Below, one piece after another: positions 34,098 through 42,298 of a stretch of 64,000 bases of DNA. Numbering within the stretch: the first letter of the stretch is position 1; each line of letters begins with the position of its first letter. A model generated the notes under the pieces. It worked only from the letters and a program-made list of their open reading frames with translations. It was not told the DNA's origin and ran no database searches. A program made the translations under genes and the position numbers. Source of the DNA: Onstottus_B arcticum (GTDB lineage: Bacteria > Acidobacteriota > Blastocatellia > UBA7656); contig JBBPIE010000026.1 of the NCBI GenBank assembly GCA_038040485.1, forward strand, positions 1 to 64,000. The letters are read 5' to 3'.

Positions 34098-34943
34098 TCA
34101 CGCAATCTCGCCCGGCTTGAGCCCAGCTTTCAACGCGATCCACAGCAGCGCCAAAACCGCGGCGGTCAGGACCAACGACAACGCCGAGCCGAACGGTTGG
34201 TTGAGCAGCGAAAATTGATTCTGAATCAGGTTGCCTACCATCGCCGACTTCGCGCCACCGAGAAGGTCGGGCGTAATAAACGCGCCAAGCGACGGGATGA
34301 ACACCAGCACAGTCCCGGCAATCAAGCCGGGCCGTGCGAGCGGAAGCGTCACCTTCACGAGAGTCCAGAATCGGTTCGCGCCGAGGTCCTGAGACGCTTC
34401 CAACAGACTCAGATCCAATCGATCGAGAGCAACATAGATCGGCAGAATCATAAACGGCAATTCACCGTAGACCTGTCCCACAAGCACGGCGAAGTCTGAA
34501 TAAAGCAACTTGAGCGGCTCCTGCGTCAGACCCGTGTACATCAACGCCGAATTGATCACGCCTTCGCTCCGAAGCAGCAGCATCCACGCATAGGTGCGGA
34601 TCAGAAAACTGGTCCAGAACGGTATGACGGTCAGCACAAGAAGAACACGCTTCCAGCGTTCCGGCGCTCGCAGGGCGATATAGTAAGCAACCGGAAAACT
34701 GACCGCCCCGCACAGAAGCGTCGTCGCCGAAGCGATCCAGATCGTGCGCCAGTATGCGCTCAGATAGAGCGGGTCGAACGCGTTGCGATAGTTGTCGAGC
34801 GACAGCTCGTAGATGATACGGCCGTACGGGCCGCGAGTGGCGAGGCTCACGACTACGGCGATCAACAACGGCGCTAGAAGTAGTACCGCCAGCCACGCAG
34901 CAGCCGGGGCGAGCAGCAACCTTGTAGTAATCCGATTTCTCAT
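34098..34943 (-). CDS. potB: Spermidine/putrescine-type ABC transporter permease (PotB-like)
   Basis: A 281-aa inner-membrane permease with six predicted helices. The loop EASQDLGANRFWTLVKVTLP is the EAA motif that binds the ATPase, and the context FITPDLLGGAKSAMVGNLIQ is typical of PotB/PotH. It would form the channel with PotC, fed by PotD and driven by PotA. The ATG at 34943 is preceded by GGAG at five nt. PotC and PotD are absent from the window, and a glycosyltransferase gene lies between this gene and potA. Confidence 0.88.
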   Translation of the reverse strand: MRNRITTRLLLAPAAAWLAVLLLAPLLIAVVVSLATRGPYGRIIYELSLDNYRNAFDPLYLSAYWRTIWIASATTLLCGAVSFPVAYYIALRAPERWKRVLLVLTVIPFWTSFLIRTYAWMLLLRSEGVINSALMYTGLTQEPLKLLYSDFAVLVGQVYGELPFMILPIYVALDRLDLSLLEASQDLGANRFWTLVKVTLPLARPGLIAGTVLVFIPSLGAFITPDLLGGAKSAMVGNLIQNQFSLLNQPFGSALSLVLTAAVLALLWIALKAGLKPGEIA

Positions 34944-34996
34944 TGCTCTCCGCGAACTAATGCGATCACTTATCGAGACAGTGTGTCTTTTCGAAC

Positions 34997-36535
34997 TCAA
35001 GTTTTGGGAGCGCCGCTCGTGAATAGATAAACCTCTATCCGCAAGCCGTCGGCTCCGGGGTTCGTGGATACCAAGAGCTGAAAAAGTTCACCGACGTTTG
35101 GGTGGTCCAAGACCCAGAACATAGCCCTGGCGGACGATTCCTCCCGTCTTTCGTAGACAAGATACTCAACGTGATTCCTTATTAGAAAGGTCAGGAATCG
35201 TTCCTGGTCGGCAAGCGCGTTGGATGAGTCCAGGAAGCTCGACGCCGGGATGCCAGATAGAACCCGAACGGTTGAGTCATCGCAAAAGATTTTCGCGCCT
35301 TCGCTCTCAACGAACCTGCCCCTGAGATAATCAGCGACGAGACGCTTCTGCGATGTGTCCCGAATAAAATGCCAGCCGTGACGCACTTGAAGGCCCCATT
35401 GGCAAAGGCAAAGAGCCGCGAAACCCACCAGTATCGTCCTCGCCCAAACCGGTCTTTGCTCCTTGATCGCCGCGCTTGTCCAGGCAAGGATGGGAAGACC
35501 CAGGGCAAACAGGATCAGCCCATACCGCGGCCATATGTCCGGTTGATTACCGGTGAAGTAAGCCAGCAAGAGAAAACCGAGCGACAAAAAGAAGTAAGCG
35601 AGGGAGGCCGCGAGCGCCCACGACGATTTCGAAAAGCCTTTGCGACTTAACCGCTTGATGGCCAGCCACGCCGCAAACATACAGGCTATTATCACTGCTG
35701 GACCCGTCGAATACACGACCGCCAGGAGGTTAACGGCAACGCGAGCAACCGAAAAGGAGTTGAGGCTGGCATCCCCCGCGAGCATTTCGCTGATGTAGTT
35801 GTTACGGATCTTGAAATACTCGAGTGCGTTCCCGGTTGCCGCCCAGCAGACATAAAGCCAGAACACCGGAGAAAACAGCGCAACGAACAAGGCTGTTATT
35901 GAGACCTTGCGCTGAAGCAGGAACTGAAGCGCCGGCAGCAACGGAATGATCAGCCATGACTCAATGCGCATAAGGCACGCAACTGCAACGCAACTTGCCG
36001 CAAGTATCCAACGCTCCTTGAGCACGAAAAACATGCTGCCCGTAACCAGAAACGCGTTCGGCACGTCAGTCAGCGAGAAAGCGGAATACATCACATGAAG
36101 CGGGCTAAGGGCGATAATCGAAAACGCAATCAGCGAGAGCGTCCGGCTTGCCGTCAGTTCTTGCGTGATAAAAAAAACAACGACGCAAAGTCCAGCACCG
36201 CATAGCGCCGAGACGACCTTCGCCACATAAAAGCTGTGTCCAATAAAAACGCTTATCACAGCACAGATGAACTGGTATCCGGGAAGCCAGAAGCCAAACA
36301 GATCGGATACGGAGAAGGTCCCGGCGGACATGCTCACGCGCATGCCCTCGATCGCGCGAGCGTATGAGTATGGATCCCCTTCCTCGTTTGGCAGCAAAAA
36401 GGCGGCGACAACTCGCGGGACTCCCGAGGCTAGCAGCAGCGCAGCCCAAAGCATGTACGCACGCACAGGCTTGTGCGTCGTGCTTCTACTTTGCTCATCG
36501 TCACCCAAGGAATCTCGCTTTGAGGACTCTTGCAT
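34997..36535 (-). CDS. Membrane glycosyltransferase, GT39/ArnT-like
   Basis: A 512-aa polytopic protein with about 10-12 membrane helices. The first extracytoplasmic loop carries NEEGDPYSYARAIEG, an acidic motif typical of GT-C dolichol/polyprenyl-phosphate-mannose-type transferases, and SAFSLTDVPNAFLVTG is another family-like segment. It would transfer a sugar from a lipid carrier to a lipid or protein outside the membrane. The C-terminal 130 residues form a soluble domain. It lies between potA and potB on the same strand, 92 nt after potA and 53 nt before potB, an unusual position. Confidence 0.75.
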   Translation of the reverse strand: MQESSKRDSLGDDEQSRSTTHKPVRAYMLWAALLLASGVPRVVAAFLLPNEEGDPYSYARAIEGMRVSMSAGTFSVSDLFGFWLPGYQFICAVISVFIGHSFYVAKVVSALCGAGLCVVVFFITQELTASRTLSLIAFSIIALSPLHVMYSAFSLTDVPNAFLVTGSMFFVLKERWILAASCVAVACLMRIESWLIIPLLPALQFLLQRKVSITALFVALFSPVFWLYVCWAATGNALEYFKIRNNYISEMLAGDASLNSFSVARVAVNLLAVVYSTGPAVIIACMFAAWLAIKRLSRKGFSKSSWALAASLAYFFLSLGFLLLAYFTGNQPDIWPRYGLILFALGLPILAWTSAAIKEQRPVWARTILVGFAALCLCQWGLQVRHGWHFIRDTSQKRLVADYLRGRFVESEGAKIFCDDSTVRVLSGIPASSFLDSSNALADQERFLTFLIRNHVEYLVYERREESSARAMFWVLDHPNVGELFQLLVSTNPGADGLRIEVYLFTSGAPKT

Positions 36536-36627
36536 CTCGATTCAGTTTGTTTGCTTCGAAGGCTTTGAGAGCTCAGACCGGCCCAAGAAACTCGCGTCGA
36601 AACGCCTTGGGCTCGAGACTCGAGTGT

Positions 36628-37713
36628 TCAATCCAAACGCTCCCGCAATATCACAGCGCTCTCAGGCTCCCACGTGATAAAGACAGTCTCACCAAGTCGC
36701 TCGTGGGCTGATTGACAGCGATGCCGGTTCTGCTCGAGCACGGTGAGCGTGCGGCCATCTTCAATCGCAACTCGCCACTGTGTGCTTTCGCCAAGATAAA
36801 CGGCGGCTTCTATCTTTCCCTTGAAGGCTTCGTTCGACGATTCTGTGGTAAGGCTGAGTTTTTCTGGTCTGAGCACAACGCGGACGCGATCTCCCGGGCG
36901 TGAATCGTCACCGACGGCACTGAAGCTCAGCGCGCCGACCTTGACGGTTGTGAGGTGATCGCTCACTGAATCGACAGTGCCTTCGAGTATGTTCGAAACG
37001 CCAATGAAGCCAGCTACGAATTCAGTTGCCGGTGTCTCGTAAATCTCTCGCGGCAGGCCCGTTTGTTCGATCCGGCCGTCGTTCATCACTATCACTCGAT
37101 CGCTCATGGTCAGCGCTTCTTCCTGGTCGTGCGTGACATAGACAAAACTTATGCCGACGCGTTGTTGCAAGAGTTTGAGCTCGAGTTGCATCTGCTTTCT
37201 TAATTTTAGATCGAGCGCGGCAAGCGGCTCGTCCAGCAGCAACACTCGCGGCTCCAGCACCAGAGCGCGCGCCAGAGCGACGCGCTGCTTCTGGCCCCCG
37301 GACAACTCGCTCGGCTGGCGTCTGTCGAGCCCTTCGAGCTTTACCAACTCGAGCGCTTCGCGGACTCGCTTGCGAATCTGTTCGCCGGGCACGCGGCGAC
37401 GCTCGAGCCCGAAAGCTACGTTGTCGAAAACGTTAAGGTGCGGAAACAACGCATAGTGCTGAAAGACCGTGGTGACGTCGCGGCGATAGGGTGGAAGCTC
37501 GGTGACATCGTTCCCGCCAAGAACAACTCGGCCGTGATCCGGAGACTCGAAGCCGGCGATGATCCTGAGCAGAGTCGTCTTGCCACAACCCGACGGCCCA
37601 AGGAGAGTCAGGAACTCGCCTCGCCGAACAGCCAGCGAAACCGAATCGACGGCGGTCACGGCGCCAAATCGTTTGGTGACATTCGACAGACTGACTTCGA
37701 AGTGTTCTTCCAT
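36628..37713 (-). CDS. potA: Spermidine/putrescine-type ABC transporter ATPase (PotA-like)
   Basis: A 361-aa ATPase. Walker A GPSGCGKTT, the signature LSGGQKQRVALARAL, Walker B VLLLDEPLAALD and H-loop VTHDQEEAL are all present; the C-terminal 110 residues form the TOBE domain (VRVVLRPEKLSL region). Family members energise uptake of polyamines, iron or other small cations with PotB/PotC. The ATG at 37713 has AGG at suitable distance; an ATG two codons upstream is also possible. potB lies 1.7 kb downstream beyond a glycosyltransferase gene. Confidence 0.9.
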   Translation of the reverse strand: MEEHFEVSLSNVTKRFGAVTAVDSVSLAVRRGEFLTLLGPSGCGKTTLLRIIAGFESPDHGRVVLGGNDVTELPPYRRDVTTVFQHYALFPHLNVFDNVAFGLERRRVPGEQIRKRVREALELVKLEGLDRRQPSELSGGQKQRVALARALVLEPRVLLLDEPLAALDLKLRKQMQLELKLLQQRVGISFVYVTHDQEEALTMSDRVIVMNDGRIEQTGLPREIYETPATEFVAGFIGVSNILEGTVDSVSDHLTTVKVGALSFSAVGDDSRPGDRVRVVLRPEKLSLTTESSNEAFKGKIEAAVYLGESTQWRVAIEDGRTLTVLEQNRHRCQSAHERLGETVFITWEPESAVILRERLD

Positions 37714-37739
37714 CGCCATCCTGAATTGCGCAGACTATC

Positions 37740-37938
37740 GCAACCCAGAATGGGTTGCATCTCTCAGCTCAGGGTTGCCGTACTCGGCTACCCTGAGTGA
37801 CGCCGGCGCTCCGACGCCGAGCCGGTCTTTGACGCGGCCTCGATAGTTTCCCTCACCCCCGTAGCCGTTGCACAGCACCGCCACAGCGTTTCGCTGTCAT
37901 CATCCGGGGCGCGATCTCACAGACTAAGTCTATGCTAC
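37740..37938. repeat. Intergenic hairpins and a family C half-site
   Basis: The gap between potA and the ArsC-like gene (37714-38028) contains the palindrome GCAACCCAGAATGGGTTGC at 37740-37758, a second hairpin CTCAGGGT...ACCCTGAG at 37768-37797, and one arm of the GTAGCATAGACT family (CACAGACTAAGTCTATGCTA) at 37918-37938. No gene is seen. Confidence 0.65.
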
Positions 37939-37999
37939 GTCCTTGTCTAGCATCCCAGGTTCCCGGGCTTTCGAACGGGCGCACTCGCAAATTCTCGTG

Positions 38000-38008
38000 T
38001 GCTAGAAT
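38000..38008 (+). promoter_or_regulatory. Extended -10 promoter of the ArsC-like gene
   Basis: TGCTAGAAT is an extended -10 element (TGn plus TAGAAT). It lies 20 nt before the ATG and is followed by GGAGG, giving a short leader. No clear -35 is present, as expected for extended -10 promoters. Confidence 0.45.
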
Positions 38009-38028
38009 CGCAATTCGGAGGTCAATCG

Positions 38029-38382
38029 ATGAGCGAGAAAATAACCGTCTATCAAAAGCCAACGTGCACCAAGTGCAGAAGCACACTCAAGATTCTCCGC
38101 GCCAGAGACGCGGACTTCGAAGCGGTGAACTACTACGAGACGCCTCTGACTTCCGGCGAACTTCGCGAGCTGATCAAAAAGCTTGGAATGTCGCCCCGCG
38201 AGTTGCTTCGGAAGGATGAGCAGGTCTATCGCGACCTGAACCTCGCAAGACGCGAGGTTTCGGATGACGAACTGATCGAGCTTATGGTCGCCAACCCCGA
38301 CCTGATTCAGCGACCGATCGTCGTGCGCGGGAATAAAGCCGTGCTCGGACGTCCGCCGGAGAGCGTCGAAGAGTTGCTGTAG
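38029..38382 (+). CDS. ArsC/Spx-family thioredoxin-fold protein (arsenate reductase-like)
   Basis: A 117-aa protein of the glutaredoxin-linked ArsC family: YQKPTCTKCRSTL near the N-terminus with Cys in the ArsC/Spx position plus a second Cys three residues on, and IQRPIVVRGNKAVLGRPPE near the C-terminus with the conserved Arg. It may reduce arsenate or act as a YffB/Spx-like redox protein; no arsenic resistance genes are nearby, so the substrate is uncertain. GGAGG precedes the ATG. Confidence 0.82.
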   Translation: MSEKITVYQKPTCTKCRSTLKILRARDADFEAVNYYETPLTSGELRELIKKLGMSPRELLRKDEQVYRDLNLARREVSDDELIELMVANPDLIQRPIVVRGNKAVLGRPPESVEELL

Positions 38383-38406
38383 ACCGTTCCCTCGGCGGTA
38401 CTGTGA

Positions 38407-38415
38407 TGGTATACT
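38407..38415 (+). promoter_or_regulatory. Extended -10 promoter of the second PIN toxin module
   Basis: TGGTATACT is an extended -10 (TGn plus TATACT) 37 nt before the GTG start of the antitoxin gene; TTCCCT at 38387-38392 is a weak -35 at 17-nt spacing. Confidence 0.4.
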
Positions 38416-38451
38416 CGCGCTTATCACTTCGTTGTCTGAGGGCAGGTTAAC

Positions 38452-38643
38452 GTGAAAAGAGTAAGAGCACATTCGGGCAATGGAACGCAACGGGTTAGGG
38501 CGGCCGACGGAAAGAATGCAAACGTCAGCAAACGGCCGCGGCGGCGGAATCCCTCAGTTCCACAACTCCCAGAGAAAACCAAGGCGCTGACTCTGAAGGC
38601 ATTTCGCCTGGCCTACGAGGCACATCACGACAAAACCTCGTAA
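38452..38643 (+). CDS. Small basic protein, probable antitoxin of a PIN-toxin pair
   Basis: A 63-aa protein starting at GTG. The N-terminal half is very basic (Arg/Lys-rich, with KRPRRRNPS), the C-terminal half is a short helix with a polar tail (KALTLKAFRLAYEAHHDKTS). I do not recognise a family. Its stop codon overlaps the ATG of the PIN gene by 1 nt (TAATG), the usual coupling in toxin-antitoxin operons. The antitoxin role is inferred from that arrangement. Confidence 0.6.
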   Translation: MKRVRAHSGNGTQRVRAADGKNANVSKRPRRRNPSVPQLPEKTKALTLKAFRLAYEAHHDKTS

Positions 38644-39080
38644 TGCCGATCTACACTTTTGACACTTCAGTCGTGATTGCCTACCGAATCCGTGAGCTAC
38701 CCAATAACTTCCTGCTTTCGGCCGTGGTCATTGCGGAGCTAACCGCAAGCGCAACCGACGATTCAAGCCGAAAGGTATTTGAGTCGATGCGCCAAGCTTA
38801 CGAAAAACTCGACGCTTTGATCGTACCTGTCGCTGAGGATTGGTTGACTGCGAGCAGAGTCCTCTACTGGTTGTCCCGAAGTCGTAAGACAAAGGGCGGT
38901 GGCAAAACACCAAAGCTCGGCTTTGGTGCGAGCCAACGAATGTTTCTGGACGCCTTGCTTGCTGTCAGCGCTCGGCGTCGAGGGGCGACGGTAGTGACCA
39001 ACAACTACGACGACTTCAAAGCCATCCGATACTACTGTCCGGTAAAGGTATTGCGCGGGTCCGACTATTTCAGCGGCTAG
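38643..39080 (+). CDS. PIN-domain protein, VapC-like toxin
   Basis: A 145-aa PIN domain protein. Acidic residues of the active site are in YTFDTSVVIAY at the start, SAVVIAELTAS, MFLDALLAVSARRRG and VVTNNYDDF. The insertion around SRSRKTKGGGKTPKLGFGAS is basic and longer than in typical VapC proteins. Probably a Mg-dependent RNase held in check by the upstream small protein. Confidence 0.82.
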   Translation: MPIYTFDTSVVIAYRIRELPNNFLLSAVVIAELTASATDDSSRKVFESMRQAYEKLDALIVPVAEDWLTASRVLYWLSRSRKTKGGGKTPKLGFGASQRMFLDALLAVSARRRGATVVTNNYDDFKAIRYYCPVKVLRGSDYFSG

Positions 39081-39212
39081 GTTCAGTCCACATAAGGCCG
39101 AAGGGAGTTTCTTGATTCGAGAATTTTGCAGCAAAACCGGTTCGGATTTCGTCTAACAAGGTGTGGGAATAAAACTCAAAGCTGTTGGGCTTAAGCAGAA
39201 GAGGGCAAAACA

Positions 39213-39401
39213 ATGAGTATCCTGGCGTTTTTCCGAAACCATCAACATTACTGGGGCATACCGCATCCGCGAACAACTGACAACAAGTTGATTCAAACCT
39301 GCTACGAGTGCAGTGCCGAGCGCGAAGTGAAGATCGAACTGCGCGCGTCGCCGGTCGATGAAATACTCGAGCCGATGCACGGCGGCAATCTCGCCGCCTG
39401 A
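39213..39401 (+). CDS. Small hypothetical protein with CxxC pair
   Basis: A 62-aa protein (MSILAFFRNHQHYWGIPHPR at the start) containing CYECSAEREVKIEL, a CxxC pair followed by basic and hydrophobic residues. AGAGGG precedes the ATG at good distance, and a strong intrinsic terminator follows 72 nt after the stop, both supporting a real transcript. The family is unknown to me; a zinc- or redox-binding role for the CxxC is possible. Confidence 0.6.
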   Translation: MSILAFFRNHQHYWGIPHPRTTDNKLIQTCYECSAEREVKIELRASPVDEILEPMHGGNLAA

Positions 39402-39464
39402 TCAAATCGGCATTCTTAACCTGGAGCCAAAGGCGTCATACACCGAGTCCGCTCGGTGAATCCT

Positions 39465-40061
39465 TCAACTCACGGCCTCACTGACGAGGCCGTTTCTTTT
39501 TTGGTAGCTCGCTCCGCAAGCCGAGCAAGCTGCTTCCTGATCAGGCTGCGCGTCACGCGTCAAGTCCAGCTTCACTCCGCATTGACACATCCAGCCGACA
39601 ACCCTGCCAGGATTGCCAACAACCATCGCATAGTCGGGTACGTCGCGGGTCACTACCGAGCCCGCGCCGATGAACGCGTATCGCCCAATCGTGTGCCCGC
39701 AGACAACTGTCGCGTTAGCCCCGATCGAGGCGCCTCGTCGGACAATCGTCTTTCGATACTCGTCTTTGCGCGGCACGTGACTGCGCGGGTTGGTCACGTT
39801 TGTGAACACCATCGACGGCCCGCAGAACACGTCGTCCTCGACCTCGACGCCCGTGTAGATCGAGACGTTGTTCTGGATCTTAACGTTGTCGCCGATGATT
39901 ACACCGGGCGAGATGACCACGTTCTGGCCGATGTTGCACCCTCGTCCGATCTTCGAGCCCGCCATCACGTGCGAGAAGTGCCAGATCTTCGTTCCCTCGC
40001 CGATCTCGCAGGGTTGGTCGATGTAGCTGGATTCGTGTACGAAGTAGTTTTCTTTCGTCAT
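39465..40061 (-). CDS. Left-handed beta-helix N-acetyltransferase, WbpD/WlbB-like
   Basis: A 198-aa hexapeptide-repeat acyltransferase. The isoleucine/valine-rich hexads (IGRGCNIGQNVVISPGVIIG and following) form the left-handed beta-helix; the loop VFTNVTNPRSHVPRKDEYR is diagnostic for the UDP-sugar 3-N-acetyltransferases of the WbpD type. It would acetylate an amino-dideoxy-glucuronate precursor for O-antigen or glycans. A cysteine-rich tail (CQCG ... CSACG) resembles a zinc ribbon. The last codons overlap a terminator hairpin that acts on the opposite strand. Confidence 0.88.
   Translation of the reverse strand: MTKENYFVHESSYIDQPCEIGEGTKIWHFSHVMAGSKIGRGCNIGQNVVISPGVIIGDNVKIQNNVSIYTGVEVEDDVFCGPSMVFTNVTNPRSHVPRKDEYRKTIVRRGASIGANATVVCGHTIGRYAFIGAGSVVTRDVPDYAMVVGNPGRVVGWMCQCGVKLDLTRDAQPDQEAACSACGASYQKRNGLVSEAVS
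39473..39502 (+). terminator. Intrinsic terminator for the plus-strand small gene
   Basis: CGGCCTC (39473-39479), 6-nt loop, GAGGCCG (39486-39492), then TTTCTTTTTT. A second hairpin CACCGAG...CTCGGTG lies just upstream (39441-39458). The terminator is inside the last codons of the acetyltransferase gene, which runs in the opposite direction. Confidence 0.8.
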
Positions 40062-40098
40062 CTATCTACCTGAGGGTGCTGTCCTGATTTAAGTATTT

Positions 40099-40198
40099 TC
40101 TCAGCGTTAGCCTCAGCGTCTCCGTGTCTCCTCGGTTAGCTAGTGCTGAAACCTCTCTAACCGCAGAGGCTCCGAAACGCAGAGACATCGCGGAGAGT
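40099..40198. repeat. Long inverted repeat, family A (copy 4, diverged)
   Basis: Arms 40099-40139 and 40157-40197 share the core GGTTAG/CTAACCGCAGAG with several mismatches. It lies between the zinc-ribbon membrane protein gene and the acetyltransferase gene. Confidence 0.75.
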
Positions 40199-40240
40199 TG
40201 AAAATTAGGACCCTACTCACTGAGCGCGCGTTTCTCCTGC

Positions 40241-41149
40241 CTACTGTCCGGGAGCCGGCGCTCCACAGCGGAAGCAGAACTTCGCGCTCGAGGGCAGCGG
40301 AGCCTCACAATTCGGGCACGCGGTTGCGGCCGGTGATTGAGACGGCGGCGGCGGCGGCGGAGCCGAGAAAGCCTTGGTCGCCCCAAGTGCCGGCGGAGAG
40401 TAGCTGGCGCCGCCCCAGGGCTCTGCCGGCGGCAACTGCGCCACGCCTTCCAAGCCAAAACTGTCGCGATAGGCCACCGCGGTCATGGTGAACAGCAAGG
40501 GAATCGTGGCCAACAGGCCGACACCGCAAGCTATCTCACCTGCCCCCGCGATCAACTGAACCACGATCGCAAATAACGTGAACATCAGCAGATTGGGCTT
40601 GGTCATTTCGGCGCTCGCCTTCATCGCATCGATGACTCCGAGTTTGCGATCGATGATCAGTGGAAGCGTGAAGAACAAAAGTCCCCCGACTATGAATGCC
40701 GGGATCACACAAATGAGCATTCCCAGGAAGCCGAGCAAGCCGAGAAGCAGTTGGGCGCCCAGCACTTGGAGCAACTGGTCGCGCGCCGAGAACAGGTCTT
40801 TGAACTCGACCTGCCCCCCTCTAAGCTGCTTGAGCGCCGCTTTGTGCATGCCACTAATCAGCAATGCAGACAACGGCAGCATCACAAGCATGAGCAGAAA
40901 GGAGCTGGCGACGATCAAAAAGATGCCAACCGGTGAAGCGTCAGACGGACCGGCAGATCCCATCGACACGGCCGCCGTCGCATTCCACGTCACGATTGCG
41001 AAAATGAAAAAGAGCGTCATCGGAACTACGACAGCGCCGAACATCCCCAGCCCAAGCATCACCCAGCCTTTCCACTGAGCAGTGAACATCCTCCATCCTT
41101 CGCTGATCCATTCGCCGAATCGAACCTGTTGTGGGGCTGTGTTCTCCAT
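40241..41149 (-). CDS. Polytopic membrane protein with C-terminal zinc ribbon
   Basis: A 302-aa protein with about six hydrophobic helices between residues 25 and 235, a Pro/Ala-rich linker and a C-terminal zinc ribbon (CPNCEAPLPSSAKFCFRCG, four Cys). The start ATG 41149 has AGGAG five nt upstream. Its helical part is clearly related to that of the next gene upstream on the same strand, where the zinc ribbon is at the N-terminus instead. Function unknown. Confidence 0.75.
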   Translation of the reverse strand: MENTAPQQVRFGEWISEGWRMFTAQWKGWVMLGLGMFGAVVVPMTLFFIFAIVTWNATAAVSMGSAGPSDASPVGIFLIVASSFLLMLVMLPLSALLISGMHKAALKQLRGGQVEFKDLFSARDQLLQVLGAQLLLGLLGFLGMLICVIPAFIVGGLLFFTLPLIIDRKLGVIDAMKASAEMTKPNLLMFTLFAIVVQLIAGAGEIACGVGLLATIPLLFTMTAVAYRDSFGLEGVAQLPPAEPWGGASYSPPALGATKAFSAPPPPPPSQSPAATACPNCEAPLPSSAKFCFRCGAPAPGQ

Positions 41150-41177
41150 ATTTCTCCTGAGCTTCTGTACTAGATTT

Positions 41178-42053
41178 TCAATGAAGCGTGCGGTTCGGAT
41201 CGTCAAAGCCAAACACGTCGCGGTATGCAACTGCCGCTGCCGAGATCATCCACGGTATGGTCACCAGCAATCCAACTATGCAACCCATGAAGCCGCCAGC
41301 AGCGATCGCCGCGAACACCAGCCCCACGACCCACCACATAAACTTATCGCGCGAGAAGACGAGTTTCCCAACCTGATTGATGGCGTGTGCTATGTCCATT
41401 CCGCGCTCGAGGGTCAACGACGTCGAAAACGCAAACATCACTAAGAGAAAGGGCGTGGCCACAAGTAACAGCAACAACAAAAACGAATTATTTCCCAAAA
41501 AAAGCCAGTACGGTACCGCAACAAAGATAAGCCCGCTAAGGAACGCCTGTACAAAACGGCCGCGCCAATTGAACAGGTCGCCCATCACCGGCCGTTCTCC
41601 TCGCATCGTCGCAAAGGCCATTCGGAAGAGTCCCATCAGCATCGGGCCGGCCAGCAATCCACCCGTACCGGCACCGATAACGCCCGTCAGAAGCGAAGCC
41701 ACCGACATTAGCGCCCAGTTCTCCTTGTAGACCTGCCATCCTCCCGACAACCAGTCGCCAAGCGAGATGTGAGCTTCGACCGGTTGAGGCGGCTGATAGA
41801 GAACAGGAGGAGGAGGAGGATAGTATGGTGCGGGCGGCACATATCCGGAGCTCGGCGGCGGATTCGTCGCGCCAGTTGGATTGGGGGCCACCGGATGCGT
41901 GGGGCGCGATTGTTCCGGCCGCGGCGCCGGTTGGTTAGACAACATCCATGTGGTCGCTTCCGATCCGGTCAAGTCCTGAGGCATCCCGCACTGGCGGCAA
42001 AACTTCTCGTCGTTTTCAACGTTCCTTCCGCATCTTGGACACCAGCTTGGCAT
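41178..42053 (-). CDS. Polytopic membrane protein with N-terminal zinc ribbon
   Basis: A 291-aa protein starting with a zinc ribbon (CPRCGRNVENDEKFCRQCG), then a Pro-rich linker to about residue 95 and a membrane domain beginning SLGDWLSGGWQVYKENWALM. The corresponding stretch in the downstream paralogue is FGEWISEGWRMFTAQWKGWV, and both end with AVAYRD(V/S)FGF/FGL. GGAG precedes ATG 42053 by eight nt. The pair is separated by 28 nt and is an obvious duplication in which the zinc ribbon has swapped ends. Function unknown. Confidence 0.75.
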   Translation of the reverse strand: MPSWCPRCGRNVENDEKFCRQCGMPQDLTGSEATTWMLSNQPAPRPEQSRPTHPVAPNPTGATNPPPSSGYVPPAPYYPPPPPVLYQPPQPVEAHISLGDWLSGGWQVYKENWALMSVASLLTGVIGAGTGGLLAGPMLMGLFRMAFATMRGERPVMGDLFNWRGRFVQAFLSGLIFVAVPYWLFLGNNSFLLLLLLVATPFLLVMFAFSTSLTLERGMDIAHAINQVGKLVFSRDKFMWWVVGLVFAAIAAGGFMGCIVGLLVTIPWMISAAAVAYRDVFGFDDPNRTLH

Positions 42054-42192
42054 CAATCACACTCCGCCGTTTCAGGTTGCCTGGATTTGAACTCGCCGCT
42101 AATGCTACGGCATTACCGCTCGGGGCATCAACCGGCAAGTTTGAAGGCTCAACTCCTAATACTCACGAGCCATCTCACTTGTTCCGGCACAC

Positions 42193-42273
42193 GTAGCATA
42201 GACTTTAAGTCTGTGAGATCGCGCTATGTGAGAACCTGCGGGCGCGAGCACACAGACTAAAAGTCTATGCTAC
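42193..42273. repeat. Inverted repeat, family C (GTAGCATAGACTTTAAGTC)
   Basis: Arms 42193-42215 and 42250-42273 are near-complementary; the loop contains a second small palindrome (GATCGCGCTATG, GCGCGAGC). It lies in the 245-nt gap between purM and the zinc-ribbon gene. Confidence 0.85.
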
Positions 42274-42298
42274 AAGCTCCGCATCTCTCACGCGCGGG

